This document shows, piece by piece, positions 32,777 through 42,779 of a stretch of DNA of 64,000 nucleotides. Numbering within the stretch: the stretch's first letter is position 1; every line of letters begins with the position of its first letter. The translations under genes and the position numbers were made by a program. The DNA lies in contig NC_091673.1 of assembly GCF_042453785.1 (NCBI RefSeq), forward strand, positions 9,073,001 through 9,137,000, written 5' to 3'. Under the pieces are notes generated by a model. That model was not told where the DNA came from. It made no database searches and was given only the letters and a program-made list of their open reading frames with translations. This DNA comes from Malus domestica (Eukaryota > Streptophyta > Magnoliopsida > Rosales > Rosaceae).

Positions 32777-34765
32777 TGTCACGTCTCGATCCCGACCTAC
32801 GTTTAGGATTGACACGTGACATCAACAAATACCTGTATCTCTAACTTACCCCACCTCCGGGATATGGCAAAGCACAACTCGAGAATCGAATTGCACAGTA
32901 ATTTTTTTTGTACACTTTATGGCTGCATCTACCCTCCTTGTTAGACTGCTTATGTACCATAAATAGGGATCAAGCCATTCGTTGTTCATCATTCATTACA
33001 CTTGAACAATCATCACATAAATCACTATGTCTCAACCTAATACCACACAACAGGCATGCAATATCATGAGTAACATTCGACGAAGCGCAACATAAATGTC
33101 TAGCTATATTGGTCAACGAGTCTAATCATAATGACAACAATCACAACCAACATCATTCCACAATCACATTAATCAATAACACATACCATACACCAAAATG
33201 CAGGGTTAGAGCGACACAGTTCGGCCGAAGCCTACATCTTTGATGGTAAAATCAAATTCAAGGAACCAACAAGTCAAATGATGCGATTTCGGAGCACTCA
33301 ACGAAATCTATCAACATCGGGTTTCGGACCACTCAACGGAACCAAGACACTAAAGGGGATTCCAGACCACTCAATGAAATCCAAACCAGGATATGATTTC
33401 AAACCACTCAACAGAATCGTGGGGTAGAAGGGATTCCGAACCTCTCAACGAAATTCGAGTGGATACGATTCCGGACCACTCAACGGAATCGCAATGTACA
33501 ATGCATATCAAACCACTCAATGAAATACAAGCTAGATACGATTCCGAACCACTCAACAGAATTGCGATCACGAGGGATTCTGGACCACTCAACGGAATCC
33601 AGACGGAGCAGGAAACTAGACCACTCAATGAAACCCCATCAAATACTCAGTTCCGGATCACTCAACGAAACCGGAAGTTCTTATTGTCCTGAAATATTAC
33701 GTATTATTACGTATTAAAGTTTCATAATGATCTAATGGTCAGATCATCGATCCATATAATGTCCAAGTGGTGGTCTCTATCAAAACTATAGTCATATGAC
33801 GAGATTTCGTCAATCGAACATCACATATGGAATCAAGTTATCAAAATTAGTCTAGGAAGGGTAGGTGGGGTCTCGGCCCACGCGCCACCCCGACTAGCTG
33901 AAAAATTCAACTATTTCCAAAAATTACCAAATTTTACAGCCAAGTAGATCTTAGTGAGGGGAGAAATTTTCATACCTGGGCCAAAGTCCAATTCATCGGG
34001 AAAATGCTTGAAATCGCCCACGAACCGTCGGAACCCTAGAAATAGGTGTGCTTCAATTCTCCTTCCTCGGTGTTCTGCCGCCCCTAAAACTGATTGGGTT
34101 TTGTTCTAGGGCTCAAGGGGAGTCTAATGGTGAAGGAGATCAACTGGATTACATTCAAAAATAGCGGATCGCCGCCAATGAAGCCTTCGGTGTCCCATCG
34201 CAAAACGCCACAATTTGGCCCAATTTCCATCGAATTTTGAATGAACGATGGAGGAGAAAAAGTGTGGTGGTGATTGCAGGTGATGGTTGGGTACAATTCG
34301 CTTGACAAATGGATAGGAACCACCGGAACCTAACCGGGTCGAACGGGTTGAGTGTATGGGTGTACGGGTCGATGGGGTGGAAAATCAGTTTCTCTCTCTT
34401 TTCCTCATTCATCCTCTCTCCTTCTTCTCTCCCGCATCTCTCCTTTTCCTCCTCTCTCACGCAGCCATCTGGCAGCTTATAGTTTTTTTTTTCTTCTTTT
34501 TTTTCTTTTTAAACCTCTAGTTTCTTCATTTCAACTCCGATTCACAAACGGTTTTCGCCTACGCTTTCGTAGGGTCGAGCTCTATCAAATTATACTTAGT
34601 GTGATCCCAAGTCCACGATTTTTTTTAATGATTACTAACCAAAATTCAAACTTCATAATTAGTTTAATTAAAATCTAAATTTAATATAAATTCCCAAAAA
34701 TAATATAAAATCTCTTTAATACAAATACATAGTTTGCAATAGTGAAATCCAAGAATGGGATTTCA
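32777..34765. mobile_element. Gypsy-type (Del/Tekay-like) LTR, about 2.0 kb, inserted in the LINE
   Basis: It starts TGTCACGTCTCGATCCCG, a beginning I associate with Del/Tekay-like LTRs, and ends GAATGGGATTTCA, so TG...CA. The flanks share CACA (32773-32776 and 34766-34769); the expected 5 bp would have a mismatch. Removing it rejoins the LINE zinc-finger text (CQRCTC with GVESVAHVF). It contains a hairpin minisatellite at 33285-33680 and a CT-rich leader-like segment on the + strand at about 34385-34515. No internal domain is present, so it is read as a solo LTR. Confidence 0.7.
33285..33680 (+). repeat. Minisatellite of hairpin units inside the LTR
   Basis: About ten units of roughly 40-46 bp each contain ACCACTCAACGRAATC. 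In the better units GATTCCG and CGGAATC flank the 10-nt loop GACCACTCAA, so each unit can fold into a 7-bp stem. The spacers between units vary. Open frames over this array on both strands are artefacts of the repeat. Confidence 0.8.
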
Positions 34766-35542
34766 CACAAGTACATCTCTGACAATCAAGGTTATTAGTC
34801 ATACCCCTTTTTAGCCTTTGTTCATTAGTGAGAAGCTTATTAAGAGAGAGCAGCCATAAGAAACTCTGAACTTTTGGAGGAATATAAAGTTTCCAAATGA
34901 ATTCACATTGCCAATTAGGAAGACCACTTGAATTAATGACCAACATATAAGCGGATTTAACAGAAAAATTACCATCACTTGTTGCACTCCAGATACACTT
35001 ATCAGACAAAGCATCAAAACCAACTAGAATGCTAAGAATTTGTTTGACAATCTCCTTTGGTAAAACAAGTAATAATTTACCTATATCCCAATCATTATTG
35101 TAACAATAATCTGCTATAGTAGCCTTAAGCATATCATCGGAAAGCGAGCAAGAAACATGATGAAGCAAAATACCACATTTAGCCCATTTGTCCATCCAAA
35201 ACCTTACCATATTGCCATTTCTGTTTCACCATAGTAGACCTTCATGCAAAAGTTTTGTCCCTTCAAGAATACCTTTCCAAGTACAAGAAGAGTGTAAAGC
35301 AGTTTTATCATTGAGTAACGAACCCATATCACCTTTGATATACTTTCCTTGTAAAACTTTTGCCTAAAGGCCATTATCCCCCTACATGAATCTCCAAGAG
35401 TTCTTAGCAAGAAGAGCCGAATTCATAACTCTCATGTTTTTCAAACCAAACCCCCCTCCCCCTAAAAGACTTCTGAAGGCAACTTTGGCTCCATTTAACC
35501 AAGTTAACCTTATTTTTGGATTGAATGGAGCCCCAGACGAAG
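34766..35542 (-). pseudogene. LINE C-terminal region with zf-RVT domain
   Basis: The translation includes FVWGSIQSKNKVNLVKW, a post-RT block, then MNSALL-like and YYGETEMAIW text, MVRFWMDKWA, IWSATSDGNFSVKSAY, IPPKVQSFLWLLSLNKLLT and a CQRC zinc-finger start. These are typical blocks of plant non-LTR RTs. The frame shifts near 35205 and 35404. It joins to the 31869-32776 piece across the gypsy LTR. Confidence 0.85.
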
Positions 35543-36725
35543 TGTTTGGACAAAGATTTCTCTGGACAAGGCTCTCTGGACCTTAGCATAACTCTCTAAG
35601 GGATTGGCACTTTGGATGTGTAGTCGGGCTCTTGCTTGTTGATGTACTACAAGAAGAGAACAAAGTTAGTTCTGAAATGTGCCTTTGTGGGGCCTTAGGT
35701 GTAGGCCTTGAGACTCGCAATAAAAAATAACTAACTGTTAGGTGTGTCACTGCTATCTCAATATAACAGATGTAGAACAAATGTGTTTTAAGTCGATTAC
35801 TTGATCCCTAAGTTACTCAAACTTTTTGTTATCAATTGACTGTCATAGATGGGTTAAGTATGTATTAAGTTCTTTTTCTTGCCTTATAAACAAGGACTTT
35901 TAATTCATGATCTTGTATGTTCGAATGGAAGGAGTCTATAGCCCTTTAAATCATTTGTTTGGCTCTATATCGCTTTTAATGAAAACATATCCATTAAGTT
36001 AACAAGATCCATATGCAAATAGGACTCTCAAAATGACAACACAGGTGGAAATAACTTGAATACATACTGAAAAGTATACTAAGCAATAGAAATACTAATT
36101 TAGAAAACAAACAAAGAGACTCGGGCAAGACTTCACCTTGTCTGGCAATGTTGAACCTCTTGCAGTCACTTCTCTTTGAGTTTACAGAGATTGTATGCTA
36201 AAAAGGGATAGATGGTAAACAAGTTTACATGAGGGAGTCGATACTACACCACTAAGGGAGGTAGCAGAGCTTTTATACTAGATAAAAGATGTCTTTTGTA
36301 AGGAACTATCACTAAAAGGGCTGAATCTAGGTTGATTTAAGCTCTTGGATGCAAATCTGGCCTGAGAGCAGAGTTTGTATGTTTGTTTGTTTGATTGGTT
36401 GAGTATCCTTGACCCTGGGGCCTGTCTTTCCTTTTATAGACAATTTAGCCCGACTGCTGTAGCTTTTTCTCTTGCCCGAAAGCACTTGGAGGGTAATGAG
36501 TCATTAACTTTTTACTTGTAATGCCACTAGAAACTATTTTTTGGCTGCTAGTAGGTTAGTCTTCATCACTTGTCACTTCACTCATAGACATGTGGCCTTC
36601 ATCTTGGTTGAGAAGACTTTAATTTGCTCTGGGCTTAAGACTGGGCTTCGGGCAAGTCTCCCTTTTAATTGGCATCCTTGGGCTTTATTTTCTTCAAGCC
36701 CAACACTCAAATATTAACCCAAACA
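35543..36725 (-). mobile_element. Solo LTR, 1,183 bp, inserted in the LINE
   Basis: The ends are TGTTTGGAC and AACCCAAACA, with a TGTTTGG inverted repeat, flanked by a perfect 5-bp duplication CGAAG (35538-35542 and 36726-36730). On the minus strand a CTATAAAAGG box near 36425-36440 fits an LTR promoter read leftward. LINE text (DQLDRINKN-type and FVWGSIQ) abuts both sides. Confidence 0.85.
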
Positions 36726-37381
36726 CGAAGTTCTTATTTATCCTGTCAAGTTGATCACAAATGGTAATTGGTAATTTCACTATCTGCATAACATAAACTG
36801 GGATGGCGGAGGTGACAGACTGGACAAGAGTGGCCCGACCAGTAAGAGATAATGAATTCACCTTCCAAGCAGAAAGTTAAGGTTGAGCCTTTTCTACCAG
36901 GCCTTTGTAAGTTTTTACTGATGCGAGAATAAATGAGCGGAACTCCTAAATACTTCCCCAAATCATTAGTCAGGGGAGAACCACAAATACGACTCAGTTC
37001 AAGAGCCATTCCACGATTAATATTAGGTGAGCAATAGATTCTCGATTTTTCATAGCTTATTTGCTGCCCAAAAGCCAAGCAAAATCAAGGCACTCCTTAA
37101 CGATCTGAGCTTTTGCTCTTTGGAGGCTTCACAAAATAAAATAATGTCATCTGCAAACATAAGATGAGAGACAGCAGGTCCTTGTCTTGCAACTTGAATA
37201 GCTTTCCATTTTCCAGAATTAACAGCTTCATTAATCAGATGAGATAATTTTTCAATGCAAAGAACAAATAGATAAGGAGAAAGAGGATCACCTTGTCGAA
37301 CACCTCTTTGTGGGCAAAAGCTATTAGTTTTCTCACCATTTGAAACAATTTGGAAATTCACATCAGTTATGCAATGCACTG
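36726..37381 (-). pseudogene. LINE reverse transcriptase palm and thumb
   Basis: The translation shows CPQRGVRQGDPLSPYLFVLC, RT motif 4, then HLMFADDIILFCEAS with the catalytic FADD (37146-37157) intact. After a frameshift near 37065 comes FGQQISYEKSRIYCSPN, then LGKYLGVPL. Catalytic residues are kept but the frame is broken, so the product is not made. Confidence 0.88.
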
Positions 37382-37587
37382 GTTTGGTATTATTTTGCTT
37401 TGAAAAGAAAAAAAAAAACTGTTTCTATTGTGCTATGAGAATAAGCTCATTTTTGCTGTTTCACGTTTTTAATTTTTTTTTCATCCAAAATTGTGAATAT
37501 AAGCTATTTTAAAGTGTTTATCAAACACGTTTTTGAGCTCATTTTTTTTTTATACCCACTTTTTATAAAAACACCTCAATACCAAAC
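37382..37587. mobile_element. 206-bp MITE in the LINE
   Basis: It begins GTTTGGTATTATTTTG and ends CTCAATACCAAAC, with inverted termini GTTTGGTATT. It is flanked by CTG on both sides (37379-37381 and 37588-37590). A 3-bp duplication and such ends suggest a PIF/Harbinger- or CACTA-type MITE. It splits RT text (LVQVWY from CITDVNF). Confidence 0.7.
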
Positions 37588-37931
37588 CTGTACTAACTCC
37601 AAAACATTACCTTGCACATCAATTTCTTGAAGAGTATTCCGAATAAAACTCCATCGAAGCTTATCGTAAGCTTTTGCTAGATCAATTTTCCAAGCTAAGA
37701 AGCTTTTTTTTCCTTGCGCTATCCGGAAAGTGTGAAGGACTTGAGCAATAACTATATTATCGGTGATATACGTCCCTGCAAGAAACTCACTTGACAAGGA
37801 CTAATAATCTTGGTTAAGATGGGCCTCAATCGGTCAACCAAAATTTTAGTCACCATCTTATAAATAGTATTGCAAAGACTGATAGGGCGAAATTGTGAAA
37901 TAAGCCTCGGGCCAACAACTTTAGGAATTAA
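37588..37931 (-). pseudogene. LINE reverse transcriptase N-terminal blocks
   Basis: The translation shows LIPKVVGPRLISQFRPISLC, TIYKMVTKILVDRLRP, then, after a shift, FLAGTYITDNIVIAQ and FLAWKIDLAKAYDKLRW with a catalytic Asp region. It starts exactly where the Helitron ends. The missing upstream text is found beyond the Helitron at 41966-42115. Confidence 0.87.
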
Positions 37932-40900
37932 CTAGATAGTTTTTGCCCGCGCGTTGCTGCGGGATGACAAATTGTGTGAAAAATTTGTTTCAAAGATATA
38001 AAAGATTGTATGACAGAAAATACTGAATAAATCTTTATATACGAAAGATTTGATTGATACAATCTATATACAAAAGATGATGTGCATGTGAAAAAAGATT
38101 AATCTTACTCACATTCCTGCATTCTTACATTTTTCGAACTCACCTACTTTAACTCCTGCACACTCAACAGGCACGAACCTTCATCTTTCTTGTTGGATTA
38201 AAAGCTCGCAAATCGCAGAGTTGAAACCATTTTCATTCAGTTGCAAAGTTGTAGAATCAAAATATCAATTTTATCAATTTGCGAAAGCACAAATATGCAG
38301 ATTAAATTGCATGTAAAGAAATGTGTAAATAGAAAAGTATCAAATTGCAAAAGAAATGTTAACACAACACCACTAAAATAATAAGAAATCTCAAATAATA
38401 AAATCTACCAACTATCATACATATGATTTTTTAAAATGGATACTTGTAATAGATAACTTATAGCTTTCACTTGCTTGTCGTTAATGAGATACAAAACACG
38501 GCCAACAAAAGTACACTAAGCAAATACCAAAAGAAAGATTAAGCTCCCAATCAAGTATTTAAATGAAAGAGATGTAAAGGTGGTCAAATAACTAAAAAAC
38601 ATCAATGCTTCAAACTAATAACTATCACAAAATTACTCCACTCAAAGTACCCTAAATAACATATCATGGCCATCCCGCCATGATTATCTGAGAATATATT
38701 ATTGGTTACTGTTGAAAATATACTGCATTATCTTGAATTGAAAGCGCAAACAATGAAGAATGCACATGAGCAACACACAATTTCTTTGCAAAACAATTTT
38801 ATAATGCTATAATGTTGAATTGGAAATTCAGAATGAACTTCATTAGTTCAATTTGCAAAATTCAAGAATTTAATTACATCAAGACAAATAAGCCAAATTC
38901 TCTCAAATTAAAATGCATAAAATGAAAAAGAACATTAAACTATGCCTTGCCAAACCAATTTTTCAAATGTCTCAGTGTTAATTTGAAACTAATAATTATT
39001 TAATTAGAAACTGCAGTCATTGGCATGTAAATTGTTTAACCTTGAGGCTTGTGAAAACCAAAAATGCTGGGGGGACTAATTGTTGCAACAGACTGGAACA
39101 GAAGTTTTTTGCAGTGTCAGTCATAGTGAAATTATTATCTCTTTTCTCTTGAATCAATATTATAGCATAGGCATAAGAACTCGAAAAAATGAAAACTTTT
39201 GCAGTGTCAGTCATATTATGCCCAGGTTTTTTTTTTGGGCATTCTAATTAATCATTATTTAACTGAAGAATACAATTCATAGAACAATAATTAGTATATA
39301 AAAAGAAAGCAGTAATGTAAAAGTCATGGGGCTACCTGAATTCTGCGGGCTGAGGACGATAGCTTAATGACACCAAGTTCCATTTTATGTCACAGTTGGA
39401 ACTGAATTCAAGACTCTTCTGGGTTCCTATTAACAAACATAACATGGTGGACCAAATTAAAAACAGTTTTAAATGGAAAATTATAATCTGAGTTGCTTTA
39501 ATTCTTTTTGTAAGAATTCTCATAACCCTGAACAAATAGAAAAGTTTACTGCAAGCTTGGAGCTAATCGGGTCAAATTCTCCTTCCTCTACAAACACAAA
39601 AACCAAAATTTGAAGCCGAAAACTATTTAAAAAATATATATAATTGTTGTTTTGCAAAGTGACCTTTTCTTAAAAAAACATGACTCAATATATTTTTTGC
39701 TCTATCATGGTCATCAGTTTAGGTGGCAATCATTTATCCTAATTCATTTTCAAATTAGGCTACGAATTCAAAATACAAAACATGAAAATCCAAATTAAAC
39801 GGAAAATTCAAAATTCACACTGCCAAAACCTAAATTAGACACAAAATTAAGGTGCTTTCAGAGACATAAGCATAAGAACTCGAAAAAATGAAACCTTTTG
39901 AAAGCGTAGAAAGAGAAAGGAAATACAATTTAGGGTAAAGTTTGAAAGTTTACCAAGAGGGGTTTAGGAGGAGGTGCAGAGAGGAGTAGATCAAAGATAC
40001 CGTTATCACCGTTGCATCTTGCAGGTTTTGTTATCTATTACAACCCTGAAACAAAACAACTTCGGACAAATGGATGTAAATTTGAAGAAGGAATATGGTA
40101 AATAATTGAGGTGGCTTTGAGGAATTTAAGGTATGATTTTTGCACATACCTTGGTGGGTTCACTATCTGGATGAGTTTCTTGTACTCAACATCCATGTCA
40201 TGTGAAAAGCTCATGTTAACTTCTGCAGAAAGCCACCAAAAAATGAGACATAAAATTAGCCAAAAAGGTTGGAGAGAATAATTTAAAAAAAAAATGAATG
40301 GAGAGATGAACAAAACGATTGTAACCAACCAGGAAAATATAATTTTAAATCCCAGGAAAACCATCATTTCAATCATTTTCCAGTCTCCCTCAAAAAAAAA
40401 AAATCATTTTCCAGTCTTTCAATAGGGATTGCACAGAAAATATAACTAAAAATCCCAACTTTCTCAGAAAACTACTACAATTTTTACAAATTTCCATCAC
40501 CAACACTGAAAAATGAAAATCACGAAGCAACGAAGAAGCGAGCAAACTACAGAATTCAAAGAACCAAACATGCCAGAACTGAAACATTAAAAATAGCACT
40601 TACCCATTTGAAAGATAAAAAATCTCAGATATCAGTATATTAGTACTCCCTGCAAAACACCAAAATCAGAAAATTAGAAAAATCTAATTTGATATCATTG
40701 TATCTTAAGAAACCGCCAAATTTCCAATCAAAGAAAAAGTGCTAAAAGAAACCCAGTAAGACTAAGAGAACGATAATCAACCATAACAATTATAGTTGTT
40801 AACAATAAATGTAAAAACCCAGAACCATTAACCCTCATTAAAACTATGAACTATTGTCCTTATTACTATGTATTTAACCAGATCGCAAACAATCTCATTA

Positions 40901-41965
40901 GATCTCATGATATCATGAGGGGGCATAAACACACATTCCAAACATAAACAACGGAGTGCAAGGGATAAGAACATATTGGACTGATGTACGGAATAGCTAA
41001 TGTGATGAAAATGCTCAAGCCTCACCAACAGCGCTCCAACTCCTGAAAAATCATAGACTCGTCTACGAATAAACCCACACGCAAAATCTGGTTTTACCAG
41101 GCAAACCGTGGACAACCCATTGCAATTTACTGCAAAACAAAATTGTTAGTATATCCAAAACACGGTTAAAACCCACAAATCCATCACCAAAACAAATAAT
41201 TTCCCTAACAAAATTAATCAAATTAACAACTTTTTCAACCTGATATATAGATACACAACGACATGTATAAACATATCAGAGATATAGAGAGAGGTAGAGG
41301 TAGAGAGAGACCTGATGGTGTTGATGAACACTGGAGAGTGAGAAAAGCAGAGGACAACTGGAGGTTGCTAAAAGAGATTAAGTACAGTGAAAAATTCAAT
41401 ATTTGGCTTCTGGGTATTCGAGAATAAGTGAGATTTAGTTACCTGGGTAAGGAGAGATCGGGAAATACTCTGAAACCCTTGCATCAGCAGAAAACCCCAG
41501 ATGTAAGATCCGAAGAACTCACAAAGAAACGCTATCCTTTATGGGTAAAATTTTTCTTCGAATCAAACCGAAAGCGTTTACTGGTTGGGTGGTATTTCGG
41601 CAAAACGGAGAAAGTGAAAGAGAGAAGTTGAGGTTTGAGAGCGAGAGATGGGTGAGAGAGAGAGAGAGAGGAAACTTCTTGCATGCTTGACAGAGAGCTC
41701 GGCTTTTCCATCCGTCTTTCCTTCCCGATGAGCAACACGTGTATAGGAGTCTGGAACCAAACGCATAGCCTGACTTTTCCATCGTATTGAAGCGGACTGA
41801 CGCGTGGATCTCTGGGGCAAGTTTGCCATTTAACTGTACCGATGAGGGAAAAGAGCCGGAAAAAGAGGGCATTTCCGCCCTTTCACTGTTGATGAACAGT
41901 ACTCCTACTCACGTGATGAACAGTGATTTTGGAACTGGGCTTTAGTGTATATAGATGTGATAAGA
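37932..41965 (-). mobile_element. Non-autonomous Helitron, about 4.0 kb, carrying ACR-type exons
   Basis: On the minus strand the 3' end has CCCGCAGCAACGCGCGGG, a 10-nt spacer, CTAG and host T. The 5' end starts near 41965 with TCTTATCACATC, then ACTAAAGCCC and the hairpin CTGTTCATCAACAG. Both ends match the family at 14449-17314. It lies inside the LINE RT: text CFHSGSLPPGLGNT lies before it and LIPKVVGP after it. It has no Rep/helicase. The interior has spliced-exon-like pieces, including the N-terminal coding exons of an ACT-domain-repeat protein. A 23-bp phrase (CATAAGAACTCGAAAA AATG) is repeated near 39173 and 39868. Confidence 0.82.
39954..40649 (-). pseudogene. Captured ACT-domain-repeat (ACR) gene fragment inside Helitron
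   Basis: Three exon-like pieces on the minus strand have proper splice sites. Piece u (40649-40604), after GTTTTGCAG and before GTAAGT, is probably 5' UTR. Piece a (40222-40150), after TTTCTGCAG and before GTATGT, has an ATG at 40214 and reads MSFSHDMDVEYKKLIQIVN then PPR. Piece b (40045-39954), after TTTGTTTCAG and before GTAAAC, continues RVVIDNKTC. The join runs in frame to NPPRVVIDN, a block I know from the N-terminus of plant ACR proteins, which carry tandem ACT domains and are thought to sense amino acids. A one-base loss after KTC then breaks the frame and similarity fades (KDATVITV in the next frame). The ACT repeats themselves are absent. Confidence 0.8.
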
Positions 41966-42115
41966 GTATTTCCCAGACCTGGAGGAAGAGAACCGGAATG
42001 AAAACACTGGAAGACCATCTCATACACATCTTGACCACAAAAGTCTCAACAATTTTGGAAGAAAGAAGCTGGAAAACCACTGTGGAGTTTGAATCCATAG
42101 AACAGTATCATAATA
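41966..42115 (-). pseudogene. LINE RT start, severed from the rest by the Helitron
   Basis: In one minus frame the text GFPASFFQNC, a stop, then DVYEMVFQCFHSGSLPPG is the block that normally precedes the LIPKV motif of plant L1-type RTs. The LIPKV text is found on the other side of the Helitron (37931 downward). This is the direct evidence that the Helitron landed within this LINE. Confidence 0.78.
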
Positions 42116-42463
42116 GTAATTAAATTTTGTTGAACTCAAATACCTATTTGAGGAGAGCGAAAACTCCTCACTCCATTCTACATAATTACTCACTGTTAAA
42201 GCAAACCCAGCTAATCGATGGGCTACAACATTGCAACGACGCAAAACATACTCAAATTTCACCTACATATTGATCAGCCCACACATTTACGTCCCCGATT
42301 GACACCTAGAGCAGGGGACTCATGCTCACTTCTCTTAACTGCAGCAACCACCAAAGCTGCATCACATTCCAGCACCACCTTGGACTGACCAAGAGATAAC
42401 GCCACCTTCAAGCCTTCACCAATTGCCAGCGCCTCAATATGAAGATTTTCCAGTCCAAGTATA
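42116..42463 (-). pseudogene. Fragment of a second LINE: RNase H-like C-terminus
   Basis: The minus-strand translation of about 42455-42290 reads LHIEALAIGEGLKVALSLG and KVVLECDAALVVAAVKRS. After a TGA it continues at 42262 with FEYVLRRCNVVAHRLAGFAL, the conserved end of RVT_3 RNase H domains. Because this C-terminal domain lies upstream of the RT start at 41966-42115 in the same orientation, it must come from a different LINE copy. Confidence 0.8.
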
Positions 42464-42632
42464 TAATATGGATCATAATTTTTTTGTTTGGTTACATTAA
42501 TTAGTATAATTTCGAAACCAAATAGAATTTGAAGATTTTCCAGTCCAAGTGCAATATGGATTTGTTAATTCACATAATTTTTTTTGTTCGTCTAAATTTA
42601 TTAGTATACTTCCGAATCCTAGTAGAACTTGA
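42441..42632 (+). repeat. Tandem duplication (90-bp offset) upstream of CYSTM gene 2
   Basis: GAAGATTTTCCAGTCCAAGT occurs at 42441 and again at 42531, and the following text (AATATGGAT, TTTTTTTGTT, TTAGTATA, TTCCGAA) repeats in order with changes. The second copy ends just before the TATA box. The first copy abuts LINE sequence. Confidence 0.7.
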
Positions 42633-42648
42633 ATTTTGTACTAATCCC

Positions 42649-42656
42649 TATAAATA
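42649..42656 (+). promoter_or_regulatory. Putative TATA box of CYSTM gene 2
   Basis: TATAAATA in the context CCCTATAAATACCC lies 131 bp upstream of the ATG. A start site near 42680 would leave a leader of about 100 nt. Confidence 0.65.
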
Positions 42657-42779
42657 CCCTAGCTTAACATGATAAGATTGTTATTCTCGTATACTCTGTA
42701 TCTCGCTACATCGAAACATAAGAGTTTCATTGTGTTTTTATTCTTAGTGTTTAGACGCTCCCATCAATAAAGCAGAACA

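Larger units (their letters stand above)
31869..42115 (-). mobile_element. L1-type LINE, 5'-truncated, split by four insertions
   Basis: On the minus strand, pieces of one LINE follow in order: RT N-terminus (42115-41966), RT (37931-37588), RT palm (37381-36726), C-terminal and zinc-finger region (35542-34766), and RNase H-like domain plus 3' tail (32776-31869). Between them lie a Helitron, a 206-bp MITE, a 1.2-kb solo LTR and a 2-kb gypsy-type LTR. The two LTR junctions rejoin the LINE frame or text and carry short duplications. The tail ends in a poly(A) tract (T13 on the + strand, about 31870-31882). Without the insertions about 2.8 kb of LINE remains. The endonuclease and ORF1 are missing, so it was 5'-truncated or cut. 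It contains stops and frameshifts. Confidence 0.85.

Noticed and set aside
33371..33692. ORFs on both strands over the 33.3-33.7 kb repeat
   Set aside because: A repeat with few stops gives open frames in several phases; no protein family is seen.
37932..41965. Reading the second Helitron as an intact host gene
   Set aside because: Only N-terminal ACR exons are present, with a frameshift. No ACT domains follow, and the Helitron ends lie inside LINE RT sequence.
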